Shown here one piece after another: positions 12,099 to 25,947 of a stretch of DNA of 64,000 nt. How positions within the stretch are numbered: position 1 is the stretch's first letter; every line of letters begins with the position of its first letter. Source of the stretch: Platycnemis pennipes (taxonomy: Eukaryota; Arthropoda; Insecta; Odonata; Platycnemididae); the NCBI GenBank assembly GCA_933228895.1, contig OW121846.1, forward strand, positions 5,921,915-5,985,914, written 5' to 3'. The notes beneath the pieces are model-generated. The model worked only from the letters and a program-made list of their open reading frames with translations. It had not been told where the DNA came from and searched no databases. The position numbers were made by a program, and so were the translations under genes.

Positions 12099-12649
12099 CT
12101 GTATTATCAATCAAGAAGTACACTTACTTCAATTCCCTTCTTCTTTAACACATTCAGTGAGGCTGCCGCCGATAGCAGCACTTTGTACTTGCCTCAGGAA
12201 CAGCCGCCGCCTTCCACCCACTTATGTTACCGACATCAAATTTCATTTTTTTTCAACTCTGCTCCTCAGCATTGTCCTACGACTTTCTGCCGGCCGTTAC
12301 ATTGGTTTGTCTGGGTAACATTGTACGATTACTAGCTTCGGAAATGCATTTTCAGTTTGCTGCTTTTTTTCCTCGTCCAAATTTTTTATCTGCTAATTTT
12401 TCAATGCCCAGACACCTGCTGCTCGATATCATTGTATTTAATTCCTAAAATCCTCTGCATCATCTGTTAAATGTATAAAAGTTATGCATCTTATCAATGA
12501 GAATACTTCCTTTGAGGACTACCAACGTGACTTTGACATTATTCATTCCGCATCCTAACTTTGGATCACGTTTTGTAGGCACTTTCTTTTAGTGGTATCC
12601 TTTGTTCTTGGAGCAGCTTTTTTACAAATTCAACAGCTCTGAGTGTATG

Positions 12650-13785
12650 TGAATACTGAGGATAAATTGTCTAAACATCGGAAAAGGAGCACATCTCATC
12701 ACACCACGATTTGTGTTGCCGATGATGACATTGCCTGGTTCGTTGAAGAGCCAGATGAAAATATGGATGTTAGTGAATCAGGCTCTAATTTGTAATCTGT
12801 AATAATTCATAAGACGAGGAAACCGATGCCATCTCAGACAATAATGAACACAAATATGATTTCCATCAGGCCTCAGGCGTTTCAGGTATACTTTCAGCAG
12901 AGCACAAAAAACGAGAAGCATAAATATGGAATGCAATTGTACCAGCTTACTGAACCATATGGACTCATTTTGGATTGCTTGATTTATACCAATTCAAGGG
13001 ATACTTATGCTGGTGGAGTAGGTCACTCAGAAAAAGTCGTTCATTCACTTGTCTAGCTACTCCAATGATGATAATGCTGTATGCATGGACCTTTACTATA
13101 GTCACAAACTGTCACTCGACTGGAAAAGAAAATATATTCAACTGGGACACTGCAAATAATGAAGAAAGGTAACCCTCCTAAAGTTGCAAAGAAAAAATTG
13201 CTAAAATGAGATTGTAGCTCAGTAAAGGAAAGAAGGAATACCCATATGTAAGTGGAAAGGCAAAAGAGATCTTCTCTTGATTTCATCAGAGCATAATGCA
13301 AATGCTATAGAAAAGTCCAACTGAAAAGGAAAGGTTTCTAAGAAACCTAGGATGGTTGGTGAATTTAATAAATAGATGGGAGGAATAGACCATATAGATC
13401 AAATTCTCTCTCGTTATCCAGGTGAAAGAAGAAGTTTGAGATGGTTTCTGAAATTATGGAGAAATGTATTTCAAATACTGCTAAACAACTCACAAATACT
13501 CCACAGCAAATTTAGTGGCGAATGTTTAAATCTTCAGACGTGTCGTGAGAATTATTGTGAGTCTTATCTTCAGGAGCGATTCTCATGGAATGCCTGTTCA
13601 AGCCCTAGGTAAGGAAACAGCCCATCTACCATTTCAAAATCAAGCGGGAAGGGTTCTAGAGCCCAAAGAAAATGATGCTGCAACTGTTCAAGGAAATGGG
13701 TAAGGAAGGCCGTTGTAACGTATTGCCCCATGTGTGAATATGAACCATGTCTAGATCCCGGTTTTAGCGTTTTCCATAATTACTA
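12650..13785 (+). pseudogene. piggyBac transposase, 3' half, broken
   Basis: The sequence follows the piggyBac DDE protein in several frames. From left to right: QQSTKNEKHKYGMQLYQLTE (12898-12957), LDCLIYTNS, GHSEKVVHSL, then a frame change and stops, LEKKIYSTGTLQIMKKGNPP (about 13120-13180), VAKKKLLK, VSKWK-like text near 13250, and MGGIDHIDQILSRYPGERR (13376-13432) followed by SLRWFLKLWRNVFQILLNNS. The C-terminal cysteine-rich domain survives as YCPMCEYEPCLDPGFSVFHN at about 13722-13781, directly before TAA. These are the family's late-DDE and zinc-binding blocks in the right order. Multiple frame breaks make it dead. No flanking TTAA boundaries were determined. Confidence 0.85.
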
Positions 13786-13878
13786 ACCAGGGTCATAAGG
13801 AAAAATGTAAATTACAGACATAATAATGTTATGCAAACAAAATTCAGTAGATTCTGGCGATATTTTGTGGTATATGAA

Positions 13879-14061
13879 CATATCGAAGAGACAAAAATGT
13901 GCAATTTACCACAAATAAAAAAACCTTAATTCCGACCCAGGTTTCGTTGGCACTGCAACATCATCAGGTTGATGATTTTGAAGTGGCAACAAAACCCAGG
14001 TCCGAATAAAGGTTATTTTTATCTGTGGTAAATTCCAAATTTTCATCTTCTTTTCGATATG
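13879..14061. repeat. 183-bp palindromic element
   Basis: CATATCGAAGAGACAAAAAT .. AATTTACCACA .. CCGACCCAGGTTT on the left is mirrored by AAACCCAGGTCCG .. TGTGGTAAATT .. ATCTTCTTTTCGATATG on the right. The centre holds a minus-strand hammerhead-like core (next entry) and a degenerate copy of it in the opposite orientation. Confidence 0.75.
13932..13967 (-). ncRNA. Hammerhead-ribozyme-like core
   Basis: On the minus strand: CTGATGA (13967-13961), then T, a perfect GTTG/CAAC helix with a short loop, GAAAC (13945-13941), then CTGGGTC, which gives stem III ACC/GGT and C as the cleavage-site base. The mirrored plus-strand copy has the changes TTGATGA and AAAAC, which would inactivate it. Confidence 0.4.
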
Positions 14062-17000
14062 TAAACTGCTTTACAATTTTTGGATAAGTTATAGTAAAAT
14101 TTCTTATGTCATGCAACTCCATTCGTGAAAAAAATTTTAAAATAGTAATCATCATCAATTTTAAAAAATTGCTAGGTTTTACAAATAACCTTACTTGACT
14201 TAGAGGAAAATAATATGCAATACATACAAGAATAAAAAGAATGTTTTTATTGACGACTGTGGAGTTTAGGAAATGGGCCTCGTCCGGTAGGTGATGCTTA
14301 AAAAAGTTAATATAATTTGTTAACATAAAGAATAAATTATTTAATGTAAATTTTAAGTTAGAATATAGCAAACAATTTCAAAGTGCAAAAATAATAGAGA
14401 AATGTTAAGGGCTGATCAGTAACGTATTTGAAAAACTTCCCGCGGAATGGGCTGCCACCAAATGGTGACATTGTGAAATTTAAAAAAAAAACAACAATAT
14501 GCTTAATAAAAAGGATATAATTGACTACAAAGTGAAAGAAATAACATAATATTCGATATTCATGAGAAAAAAACTGATCCGAAGAATATTCTTAAAATAT
14601 ACAACCACACCGAATGTGTTAAACTAAAATTAAAATAGGCCACAAAAAAATAATTTCGTTCTTCTTGGGCCCAATACAGAGTCACCGATCGCTTACGATC
14701 ATCTAACGCCCAAAATTAACCCTATTAATGGTGAGGAATCTACACCTTTTATCTTAAAGCTAGAATTTTACATTTGCTTATAATATTTTGTTAAAGGAAA
14801 CTATCAGAACACTCAAAACATGTTGACAGAAAACTCAAAAAATGTTTCTAAAATTATGTGCATCTACATGGGCCTACATGTGCATGTGCATGGGCCAACC
14901 TCACAGTATGCTTAGTAAAATGAATCGACTAATAAATAATTTTAAATTAAATAAATAACAGCAAATCAAAATGAATTACCTGAATAAATGTACCTCAGAT
15001 ACTAGTTAATTAGCTTTCGAGCAGCACACCGTCTGCAGCACCACCTAGTGGCAGGGAGAGGAAATCCCTTTGACATGACATGCATAATTCATCCGCAAGC
15101 AATAGTTGGCTGTTGCGTTTTCAGGCCGTGGAATTTTTCACTTTTTAATTAATATGGAAAAATAATTAGTGTCATTTTAAAATTGAATGGTGTAAAATAC
15201 TCCAGAGGTGATAAATCTTAATCGAGAAAATAAACAGTAAAACACCCACAAGCCACTGTATCTGAATCAGAGATGTTTTTTTGATGCATGAAAGCCTTCT
15301 AGTAAACAGTGAAAACTTTAAAATGCCATAACACTGACACTATGTGCAGAGTATAGGCGACGAGCTCTGATCATCAAAGACATTTGAGTTGGGTGCCCAG
15401 ACATAAAAAATTGAATTCTTTGGAGAAGAGAAAAATATTTAGGGCAAGGGTCCTGCAGGAAGGGCTCACTCAAATGAATGCACCGCAATGACCCCACCAG
15501 TCATCAGCACACACACTGATTTCAGTGGAAGCTAGGCCATTGCTAAAAAAAAGGCTCTCAAGTGCGAGTGCAAACAAGCCAACAATGCATGTAACTAAAA
15601 GATGGAAACTTCAGCAGCAGGAAGGCAACTGTTTTTCAGAAGGACAATTTAATGGCCAACTCGAGCATTTAGCTCTTAATCTCAGCCAACGCATACATTC
15701 TAGAAATCGTAAGATCCCAGCATCTCAAAGTGAAGCTATTAAGGCTGTCGGATACCACGGTCAAAAACGCTTCCGCAGACGTCTACACCTCTTGACTTGA
15801 AGACCCTGCTTTGCTACTTAAACCGTTTTTTTCTGCGCAGACTTCGAGAGTAAGGATTGGTCTATTAAATAAATGTATTAATGTTTCAGTCATTGCGTTT
15901 CTCATAATTCTGTTGACCACAGAAAAACGCTAATTTTGGCGAAAATAGGCTGATTTCCATGACGTACATGACGTTAAAGTCTGAACATAATGACTGATTA
16001 TGACACTCCTTTGAAACGGGAATTCTTCGTCTCTACTTAGGTTCATGGTATTTTTGTGCACTGTTTATAACAACAACACAGTGACCGTAATCCTGAAGCA
16101 ATGCAACACAATTTCCACTTGTCCTTCGCGTGCTCTCTCGGGGCGAGGAATTTCCCTTAGCTGGAGAGCGAGTCCCAGCACGAGCTAGGGAAGGGGAGAG
16201 CGGTACGTGGAGGGGAGAGAGGAAGGGGGAGGGGATAGCGGTAGGGGCCGGCCCAGCTGACGCCGACACATCTGTACTCCAGTTTCAGGTGTGAGCTGCT
16301 TATCTGTGGATTGGTTCTTAGATATTTGTTTGTTCGTGTTATGACAACACGCTCGCAGTCGAGGACCGACTCAAAGTCGAAGCAGAACGTGGAAAGCTTT
16401 TCACGACACAAAACTGTTTTGCACGCTTTGCCTACAAAAATATCCTATACAATGAGTATTGCATATTATGAATATTTTATGATTTTTTTATTAAAAAAAA
16501 CTGATAATTTTGAAGGAAAGTGAGATTTTTTTCAAATGAAAAATATTTTGACTCCTAATGATTTTCACTAACTAAAATTTTCGACCAAGCCTTACGGTTG
16601 CGACTGTTTGTATCAGAACCATTTTTGGGCCAAGGTAAGCTAAGTAAACAAGCCCTGTATACGGAAATCAGCATCCAAAGAATTCGTATTTTTTATCTTG
16701 AAATTTAAACGAAAACAATTCCACTACAAGAATTCTGCATTCGTGACCATATGAGAATTGAACTGGAATAGACTTTGTTTGAAAATGCCCTATTTTCAGT
16801 GTTTTGAAAAAAAACGTTAGCTTTAGATTCAATTTGTTTACTAATGCAAATCATTAGCAGTTTTAATTGCTTGTATTCCCTTGAATGCGCAATTACGTGC
16901 AAGGTTTCACTTTTATGATACCGTAAATTCCCGAGATATAAAATGCCAAACAGATTTTTTTCTGACTGCAAAATTATTTTTACACTGCGCGCTAAATGTT

Positions 17001-20000
17001 CTTTGCGAAAATATGTCATTAATATATTTTATTTCAAATTACTTTTTTCTTACTTCTTTCATAAGAGAGCACAAAGGCACATGATGACTAAGATCCTTTT
17101 CTTTCCAGGAAATATTATCAGGGACGCATATATATACATATGATTGTATTACTATTATTTATATTATATTGTTAATTGTAAACGGCAACTGCGGAATTAG
17201 AGTTTACTCAAATTTTTTAATACTGTATCTCTGAGCAGAATCAGTAGACCTAGTTTTTTATTCCCTTTGCTGTTCTGTTGACCTATGATAAGATTGCATA
17301 TCTCCATAAACCCATAATAAAATAAAATTCCACAATCTCTGACCTCCTGCGTTACTCGCTCTGGTGTGCCCGCATTCCTGCTGCATTAATCAACACCTTA
17401 GAGATTCCACCCGCTGGGAAAAGACGTGAGAAGACTGATGCCACGGAAGAGCCGACCCTGATTCCCACTACTCGAGGCCGACCAAACCAAGGATATGCCA
17501 ATTGTACACCCTTACCCTCACCCCTTCACCACAGACTGCCAAAATTCAAGGGCGCAAGGTTTTTCCACAAATGTCACAGTTTTACAATCCTCTCCACCTC
17601 CGCTAACCCGTCCAACCCAACACATCCCCACCGAAGTAGAATCAGTGACGGCATCGGACCACCCTCCACGAGACCGAAATGACTTCAGAAGCGGCCCGCG
17701 ACACGGACCCCACCCACTCAACCAGTCACGCTGAGCCAAGGGAACGAAAGAGATACCGACCGCACATGGCCTGCTTATGCCCGCCCCTCCCGAGCCCGAA
17801 CCTTCAACCCTTTTTCCCTGCATCCCTCACCCAGGCTTGTCATTTCTCTCCCCTTACGGTCACACCCCCATTCACACACCCTCAAAAATGTTCCGTACGC
17901 ATTACCCACCCTTGCACACCCCTCTCTTTAAGTCCGTTGTAAACGGCGAAAAGTATTAAATACATGCATTTGTACATGTTCAACTACCAAAACGGGTAGT
18001 GGAATTGAAGTATTCCGAGGAAAGTTTTAATGTTCTTAGTGGATGGTGAAAGGATCCGCCGAATCTTCTTTTAACACAATGTCACTTATGTATGGAATCC
18101 AGTTACTTTGGTGTACAATCTATTGAATATTCCACGGAATGAATTAAATACCATTTTTTTTAGTACAGACGAGTATTTAATCAAATCATGGTAGATGAAT
18201 GTGATAAAATAATTGTTTGTGAATTTTAAATTCAGAACACAGCTACAAACACTAGACTGGCTATTTGAAGGTTATTTATATCTTAACTGGCACTACCTAT
18301 GAGTTATAATCAATGATATGTACCTTTTTAAATAAAACCTGCCCAAATCCATTTCCAATTTTTGAGCTAATTCTTGCCCATACAGTATGTACATGTATCC
18401 CCACAATACGTCTATGGAAAACAAGACATTTTAGCAGTCAATTCAAGTCAGTTATTTCATGCGTTGGGAGCTACTTCGCCTGTTAAATGATGAAATAATC
18501 TCAATTTCATTTTTCTGAATTTGAGATGTGTAATCTCTCTAAATTATGCTCCACTTGTTGATTGTATTCACTTGTACACCACGGGAAGAACGATTCATCC
18601 AACGCGTACAGTGTAGTTTCTGTTTCCATTACTTATCCCACCGTACGTGCGTACAGAAGGGAGCCTTGTGAAATCGCCAATTCTAAAATTGTTGATCGGG
18701 AATATTCCGAGACAGCTAACTTCAGACACGCCCCAAATACTGTTGACGCTCGTAATGACTCCAGTCAGAGTTCTACTGAAAATTATTCTGTGGCACAGTT
18801 CTCTTTCTCTTGACAGCAATTTTATTCAGATTATTCAGAGGGAAGTTATTTGAATCGTTCCCAGTTACTATTTTGCACAGAAATTGTGTAAAATACGTAC
18901 ACACTCCCTCTGTGCACTCTACCACAATGCTCGCCGTCCTTTTCTTATGGATTTAGAGTGAAGTAGGAATCTACTACGGAGCCCGACTCCCACGGTGGTC
19001 CTTATACCTCACTTCCTAAGCCTTCTCTGAGTCGGTGTCGTATTTGAAACTGTTTTATTGCCCCCTTGAAAATCCCTAGAAACCTAGGAGGCGAAGAGTT
19101 CACAGATTTGCACCGTTACTGCTCAACTTGGCATTTGCTGACATACAGTGAAAGAGTGCGGATCGTTCGTGGATCTTAGCGTGGAGCTTAGCTCAGGCGA
19201 TTTCCCATACTGCTCCCGTGTTCACCAAAAGTTTGCGTGTGAAACTGAAGAATTGAAGAGCTTCTGGGTCACCACATCTTGTCATGGTGTAATTTCCTGC
19301 AGTGTTTGGTATTTTTTACGCAGTTGTACCTGGTAATTGAAGATTATCTTAGTTTCTGGGACCTGTTCTGCTGCAGAGCCATGTAAGCCTGACATCACAA
19401 TTCTTTCACTTTATCACTAGAAGGATGGTCCTAAGCATTTTGGCTATTTTTTATTTCGTGTTGGGGGTCTACACATATTTTAATTTGTAAAAATTACCGT
19501 TCCCTGACTCAGCACATCTTTTAAATATCTGTGTTGAAATAGTTAAATATCTCCTTTTCGCATGTCTTACGCTAGTAAATAATGAGCTTGTTCACGTATA
19601 AAGACTAAGATAGCCATTTTGACTAACATGTTTTCCCTAATGGCAAAATCATGCTCCAGGCATCAAAATGTATTATTTCCTATGTAACGAGAAAATAATA
19701 ACTTGCAAATTGAAGGTAGGATGTTAAGAGGGCGCAGGAGAGGAAGCTTTCCGCAGCCTTCTCTCAACAGATGGCTCTGTTTGTAGCCCGCGACGTCGGA
19801 TTCGCCTACAGTCGCGCGAGAATACGTCCCAGGCGAGCGGGGGGAGGGGAGTGGGGTCTCCCTCTCCCTCCCTTATGTCGCAACTTGCCTGCCCGTCATT
19901 CCTTTTCTCGGAAGACAAAAGACAGCGGAGTGACCTCTCAAATTACAATCCCAGCCATCGTCCTCGCTATCGGGATATCTTCATCAGGTCACAGCGCAGC

Positions 20001-22985
20001 TAAAATTTCGGTAGATGGGGAGATTTTGGGTGCTCGCCGAAATGGCGCTTACAATATGCTAAGGACAACATTTATTTACTATGCGTGGCTATATAATGAT
20101 CATGCAATCAATTCATGAGTACATGATTGAATGCACTGCTTACATATAAGACCCGCGGCACACCTCTACAAAAATGAAAATATGCACGGGAAACGCAGTA
20201 ACATTTAGAGGTGTTGTCAAAATCAAAAATAAACACACACGAGCGATCTAAGTCATTGAGGAAGTAAAGGTGGAGAAATGCGGGAGAAAGTGGGGATGTT
20301 GTTCGTAACGGGCGTAATCATTCAGCTTTGTGTTGAGTAAGTCGAACCCCAGAGCCATTGCTATCAAACGTTTTTCATTATCACAGAACTAATTTGGATT
20401 GTTCCCATAAGAGCCAAATGCGTCGCAAAAACGTTTTTTTTAGTGGGGAAGTCCTAATGATTTTAGGTATGAGACCCATTTGCTTTTTACATGTGAAGTC
20501 TTGGGGGAAATTCGGCCACGGCCAGGGGCTTTCCTGTTGGCTCGAGTGCCTAGGCATTATTTTGAAATCAGCAAACTGCTTGTAAATCCACATTAATAGA
20601 TGAAGAGAATCCTTGCGATTGCAATCACTCTGCAAATATAAGACCGAACAGTGGCATATTATTCCTCATATGCATTTTGTACGTGAATACAAACTTATGC
20701 TCATTACACCATTCATGGCATCGGCTTCACTTCTGCTTGGCGGGGCCCTTTGTTCCATTTGGTTTTCATTAAGCCATCAGGACATACAACTTGCTTTTCG
20801 TTACAAAACTTGTCTTTTACTCCAGAGGGAAGCCACGTGTAGGTATACTGGCTGAACACTGGGACCAAACGATAGATTTAAATGATATCATTTCGATCGG
20901 TAAAATCTCGTTTCTTATGCATAAAGTAAGAAGAATTTTGGGCAGAAGAAAATTATATTTTGAAGGACACATAAAATTAAATTTCCTACGGCTTAAAAAT
21001 CGGAGTGACGTTGGTGGTGTTTCTTGAATGCACTCTGGTAACCTTGCTTCGACTTGTGCATGTTGGTTGGCTGAAATCAACCATGGATCGTTCATCTAAA
21101 AGAGAAATAATGGCTTTCCCAGCCCAAAACTTAATGAATAAAAGGAAATTATTGTTGCTCACGTTCGAGCTAAGTTATTGGTCCAAATACTGATCATATG
21201 TATTGCATAATTGCTTCTCCGACTATATGATCAGGTCACAAAAATTCTGAAAACTGTCTCTTCAACTTCTATTTTCACTTTTGAGTCGAATTGCTTGGAC
21301 ACCCTTTGGAAACAAATACCTCGAGCAAAAGTGTTCCTGAGTAACATATTCAATATTGAGCTGTATTTGAATCGGTAATTTTACTTATTTGGCCGTGTCT
21401 TCTTCCTACTCTTCCTTAGATTTTTCTACGCTATAAGAAATCGTTCGCTAATTTTTTGCTTTATAGATACTTAAACCCCTTTTAGACCACAACTATTGTG
21501 GAACTATTTCTGGCTTTGGTGTTGGAAGAATTTTCTTAGCCATTTATTCTGGTGGTCACATGTTCTACATTTGCCCATTACTTGCAAATCTATGATTAGT
21601 CCACGAATCTATAATATGACTTTGGGATCTAGTGGGATTTTGTTACCTTTGGAGGGAATTGCACTCAAGATGACTTTGCTTCGACTGTGTGATCATTATC
21701 ATCGCCTGATGAAAAAGTCACAAAAGAAATTCCGTTGATTCCTGATATCTGAGTCTGTTTTGGTAACGTTTTAGTGACCAAATAATATTTTTACCGTAGA
21801 AGATGATCCAGTGAGATATTTTATAATGAGTAATTAATTAAACACATGCGATGAAATATCATTGAAAAATAATTATCTTGAAAATATTTGAGCTGATTAT
21901 TTGCTTAAGGAAACAATAAAAGTTGCATACAAAAATTCAGGTGGAGTTAAACTTTGATTTCTCCAGCGATGTATTTAAAAACTATCAAAAATGCACAACA
22001 CTGGGAAACGAAAGGAAAGTTGGAAACCCATTATCATTACGATGTAGGCCTCAAAGCGTCATCATGTGGCCTGAATATTGCACATTGCACGGCCTATGTG
22101 GATGACTGAACGAATGACTGTCTTCCTACTCAGTAGTTTATGACCCTGACATGTAGATAGCTGGAAGTGATTATCCCAGGCAAGTTAAGTGCTCTCATAT
22201 GCTTGCTCAAATCCAGCTCAGGGAGGGCGGACATTTTTCAGGAAGCCGTTAGACCAGCAGACAGAGAGCTGGACATAAAAAGGATTTCTTTATCTGCTAT
22301 CCCCGATAATTTCTCTTAAAGCGGCAAAATACGGGTACCTTTCTGTAAGCTATTGCAATATTAGAAGATAGAACCATCCGCCTTCATCATGAGGTCAGTT
22401 CCAAATACCCTTGAACGATAAGACATAGGTATGCACGGCGAAAGAGAAGAATGGGTCGATGGTAACAAATAGCATAACATTCCTTTAACGTACCTTCGAT
22501 ATAAATATAAAATATGTATCAAGGGCTTTCGTAAAATAAAAAATGGTGAACGAAATACATCCACCATCGTCAGGTCTCAAATTAAAAACTTCGTATTTCC
22601 AGTCAGGTAAATTACAGCTCGACCAATCCTCACTGATATTAACGGAACGGTTCCATGGTTTATATGGTCGCGGAAAATATTGAAGTACGTTTGTTGTTAA
22701 CTTATTCAAACGAGTGAAAGAGAGCGAAGAGGTGGACACTTGGAGATTCCCAGGATCTTGCGAGAGTGCGGGAGAAGGAGTGAAACTAAATAAAAAACAG
22801 ATAGGAAAGACGGATAATGCGGAGTTGGCGAGAACGAGATAGTTAAACACAGCATTTAAAATGCATGCACGGAATAATATACGTCCATTCTGGATGCTAG
22901 CGGGTTTACATTTCGGGGCAGGCGAGCTGCCTGTATTCCGTCACATACTCGGGCGATGAGTCCATCACCTTACCTTGTTTTGAAA
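14062..22985. other. Long gene-poor interval
   Basis: About 9 kb with no gene I can support. Open frames here are short and show no family resemblance. GC-richer patches lie at about 16100-16265 (GGGGAGAG words), 17340-17930 (C-rich, low complexity) and 19730-19930 (CpG-containing); they could be promoter-like or old transposon pieces. If Hem continues to the left, this is Hem intronic DNA. Confidence 0.4.
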
Positions 22986-23009
22986 TTCCGCCGTGGTGGC
23001 TGAAATCTA

Positions 23010-23550
23010 AGTCTATAATGTTCCATCAGAAAGAAATCCGATTTTCTCTCCGAGCGACAGTGGCGGCGCTCAATTTGTTGGGAAATTTTTTTTTCCTATG
23101 GTATACATCGACTACTTCCTGCTGCCGCAGTAATTTTATAACACGTTTTCCATTGTCTTGTCCGTATTGCATGGCTGCAGTTTTGATGTCACTGTATAAC
23201 ATTTTGCTTACTAAGGTGGCAGACCCGGTAGTTTTTCGTCGGAAGACATACCCTACCGAAATTAGATACCGTCAACCGCTTTCTACGTTCCTCCTTCCCA
23301 AGTGGGCAGCCTACTTGATCAACTATGGTCTTTTCTAAAGTGTCTCTCTCCAAATTTGTTAATTTTAGAGACGCAAAAAATTCCTGCGCTTCGACTAAAT
23401 CTATACCACTGACTGAAATTGGCACATTGTGCAATGCAACGGAAACACTTACGCTTAGCCCCTCCCGTTTTTCAGACATGGCCTGCATAAGTTCGAAGGA
23501 TTCAGGCTTAACCATGTGGAAATCCATAGTGACAGAGAAAAATAACAATG
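23010..23550 (-). pseudogene. YqaJ-type exonuclease domain remnant
   Basis: Minus strand, starting near 23548. The open frame 23548-23189 ends in the family block DTLEKTIVDQ, CPLGKEERRKRLTVSNFGRV, the N-terminal part of the lambda-exonuclease-like YqaJ fold. After a frame change near 23240 the next block continues as KMLYSDIKTAAMQYGQDNGK (about 23220-23160), the family's G-x-x-x-E-x-x-A region, where the expected Glu is replaced. The PDG and ExK catalytic part is missing, so no nuclease activity is expected. It belongs to a different subfamily from the YqaJ domain at 36856-37869. Confidence 0.65.
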
Positions 23551-23584
23551 TATATTTACACTCGTAAATTTATTGACGGAACAA

Positions 23585-23638
23585 CTAGTTTCAGCGCTTC
23601 CGTGCCATCATTGGTTCCTTCCTGCGCCAATCGTCAGG
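23585..23638 (-). ncRNA. Hammerhead-ribozyme-like core, long stem II
   Basis: On the minus strand: CTGACGA (23638-23632), a 38-nt insert that can close with GGCGC/GCGCT, then GAAAC (23593-23589), TA, GT and T. The order fits CUGANGA - II - GAA - AC/GU - H17. Weaker than the cores at 13932 and 45150. Confidence 0.25.
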
Positions 23639-25947
23639 TGCAATTCACGAATGGAAATTGTTATTTTTCTATGGCCTCCATGTCCGAAAATCGACAGTTC
23701 ATCGGACTATGGCACTCGAGCACAGCCATCTGCTTGAAAAAAGGCAATATCCACTATTCTTCTTCCAGTTACTTAGGCTTCCTCTGAGCCGTGTCTTCTG
23801 CATCATGAAACTCCTCGAAGACCACGCCGACGCGGGAATCACCAAATGCCTTCTCAACGTGATGGAAATCCTCATTGAAATCAATGTTGTTGAAAGGGTC
23901 ATTCTGACTTGATAAGCTGTTGTCTTTTTACCTTGTCATTTTTCTTGAACATTTTCAACTTATTGCGAGATAACTTTGAGTAAGGAACCCCATTTCTTCC
24001 CATTGTCACCAAAGCAGATAAATACCTACGTTGATTCCTAGACGACACTAACACACTCATCTTGTCCTAGCGCTACCCACTCACGTGATCAACTCGAATT
24101 TGGAGACGGAGTATGAAGGGAGCGAGGGAAGGGAGGTGAAAAGGTAGCGTAGTGGTAGCAATCACTCCGCTGTCGATACGGGATGTCCCCATGTTGCGAA
24201 ACCGCTGAAGCGACCGAATGGGCTAGTTGTTCCTCCTGCGGCCGGCAGGAGCCGCCACGTCTAGATGCATAAATTTTGCATAACATATTCGAGCATTTTG
24301 CGTTAAACCGAAGGGTTATAATAATAGTTTTTTATTTCTACTTTATTCAAATAATATTTCAGAGGTCTTGTGAGAGTCCAATTTTCGCGTCGATGCGTAG
24401 TTATCCTAATATAATTAACAAAAAAAAATTAAAAACACAATTTCTCAAAATAGCTCTCACAGAACCTTGGGAATCTTGCCTTGGTTACGTACAAAAAATT
24501 TGAAAGCGATCTATTAAATATTAAGTCCAAAAACATTGGAAGAAAATTTAGACACCACTCCTGCACCCTCTTAAGGTTATGATAAACATTTACTTACTTC
24601 TTTGTTTTAATTCCCATTTAAATACACCTCCATCTGAAGTACCCTGGTGGTGATTTTTTTGCGTGACAGGGACCTTTGAGGTAGAAGCTTGCACTGGGCA
24701 CTTTTCTTTGTAGAATTTGTAAAATCAAATGACGTTAGTGCTCAATCAGGACTCAGCACGGACTCTCATTACACAGTGTGCTTCAATCCGGTCAGCGGGC
24801 TTGGTGTCATTCTGCCTTCTGCCTACGGTCCGTCATGTGATCCAGTGCTTAGTCACTCTTGTACACTCGATCTGTCAGCTCTGGCAATCCACTTTTGTAT
24901 TGGAACTTCATATGCGTGTTACGAAGAGGGGAAGTGACTCCGTACACGATGGTTACGTTCCATCTAATCAATTCTAAATACGTGAAAATGCGTAATTCGT
25001 CTGATCAGTTCTAACAAACATCATTTTTCTACATCCAATAAAAATTCACTGTAGACTCCAATTCTCATTATACAAATTGAAAATATTAATATCAGTGTAA
25101 AACGAAGAATTATTTCGATAGCTTGTCGATTTCACTGGTGGTAAATCATCAGGTTGGTAAGTTCAGTCCGTGGGTTAGCAAACAAGAAGGAGTGGTACTG
25201 AATTTTTTCTGTACCATCAATTTACTTGTTAGTTTAAGATTGTGAAAAACAGATACTCCAGAAGGGTAACTGTTATTCTGGGCTTTTATCCTCTGAAAGC
25301 TTCAAACTACTATCCTTATTTATGCCTCCCCTCTACGGTAACACCTGGAAGTCTAATTATTGAAAAGTTTAGTTACTCTGCATCAGGCTAAATTAATTCC
25401 TCTCATGCTATTTATTCCGAATCCGAAATTCCGAATTGTAAAATTTATAGGAGTATTTTGGGACATACGCCGTGAAAATGTGCCACCAAATTCCCTCACC
25501 AGCCCTAAAACCTCATATCTAGTCTTATCTAACCTCATATATTTGCTCTGTTAGTACGGTTGTTGATTTTTCCAGCACAATCTTCTAATGTTCTACTTTT
25601 ATTTGCGTTATGGACCAAAAGTGTAGACAGGCAAGAGTTCTGAGTCAAGACATTTTTACACTAACTCTGAAATTTTTGGTATTTAATTCATTTGCTATGA
25701 CTTGTGCGATCCGAAAATCTGAAAATAGCCAAAAATGGATAAGACCCTCATTCAAGTATTATTTCACTTGAAATATATTTTTAATATAGTACATACTTTG
25801 ATTACGGCGTAAAAATAAGTTAGTATTGAATTATATTTAAAAATTTAATTTATAATCCTTGCATTTGCATGGAAAATTGAAGACTTTTAACTTAAATGTT
25901 AAATAGAAATTAAAAATATTTTCCTTTTCCTACCACCAAGACCAAAT
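23639..25947. other. Gene-poor interval
   Basis: No supported gene. The stretch just before 25948 is strongly AT-rich and would hold the promoter of the transposase-YqaJ gene; no convincing TATA or terminal inverted repeat was identified. Confidence 0.4.

Noticed and set aside
22361..22850. Minus-strand 121-codon frame with a hydrophobic start, possible secreted protein
   Set aside because: No family resemblance, no splice support, and the hydrophobic start alone is weak evidence in AT-rich DNA.
24145..24215. tRNA-like GTAGCGTAGTGGTAGC start
   Set aside because: It resembles an A box, but no B box or cloverleaf could be formed by eye.
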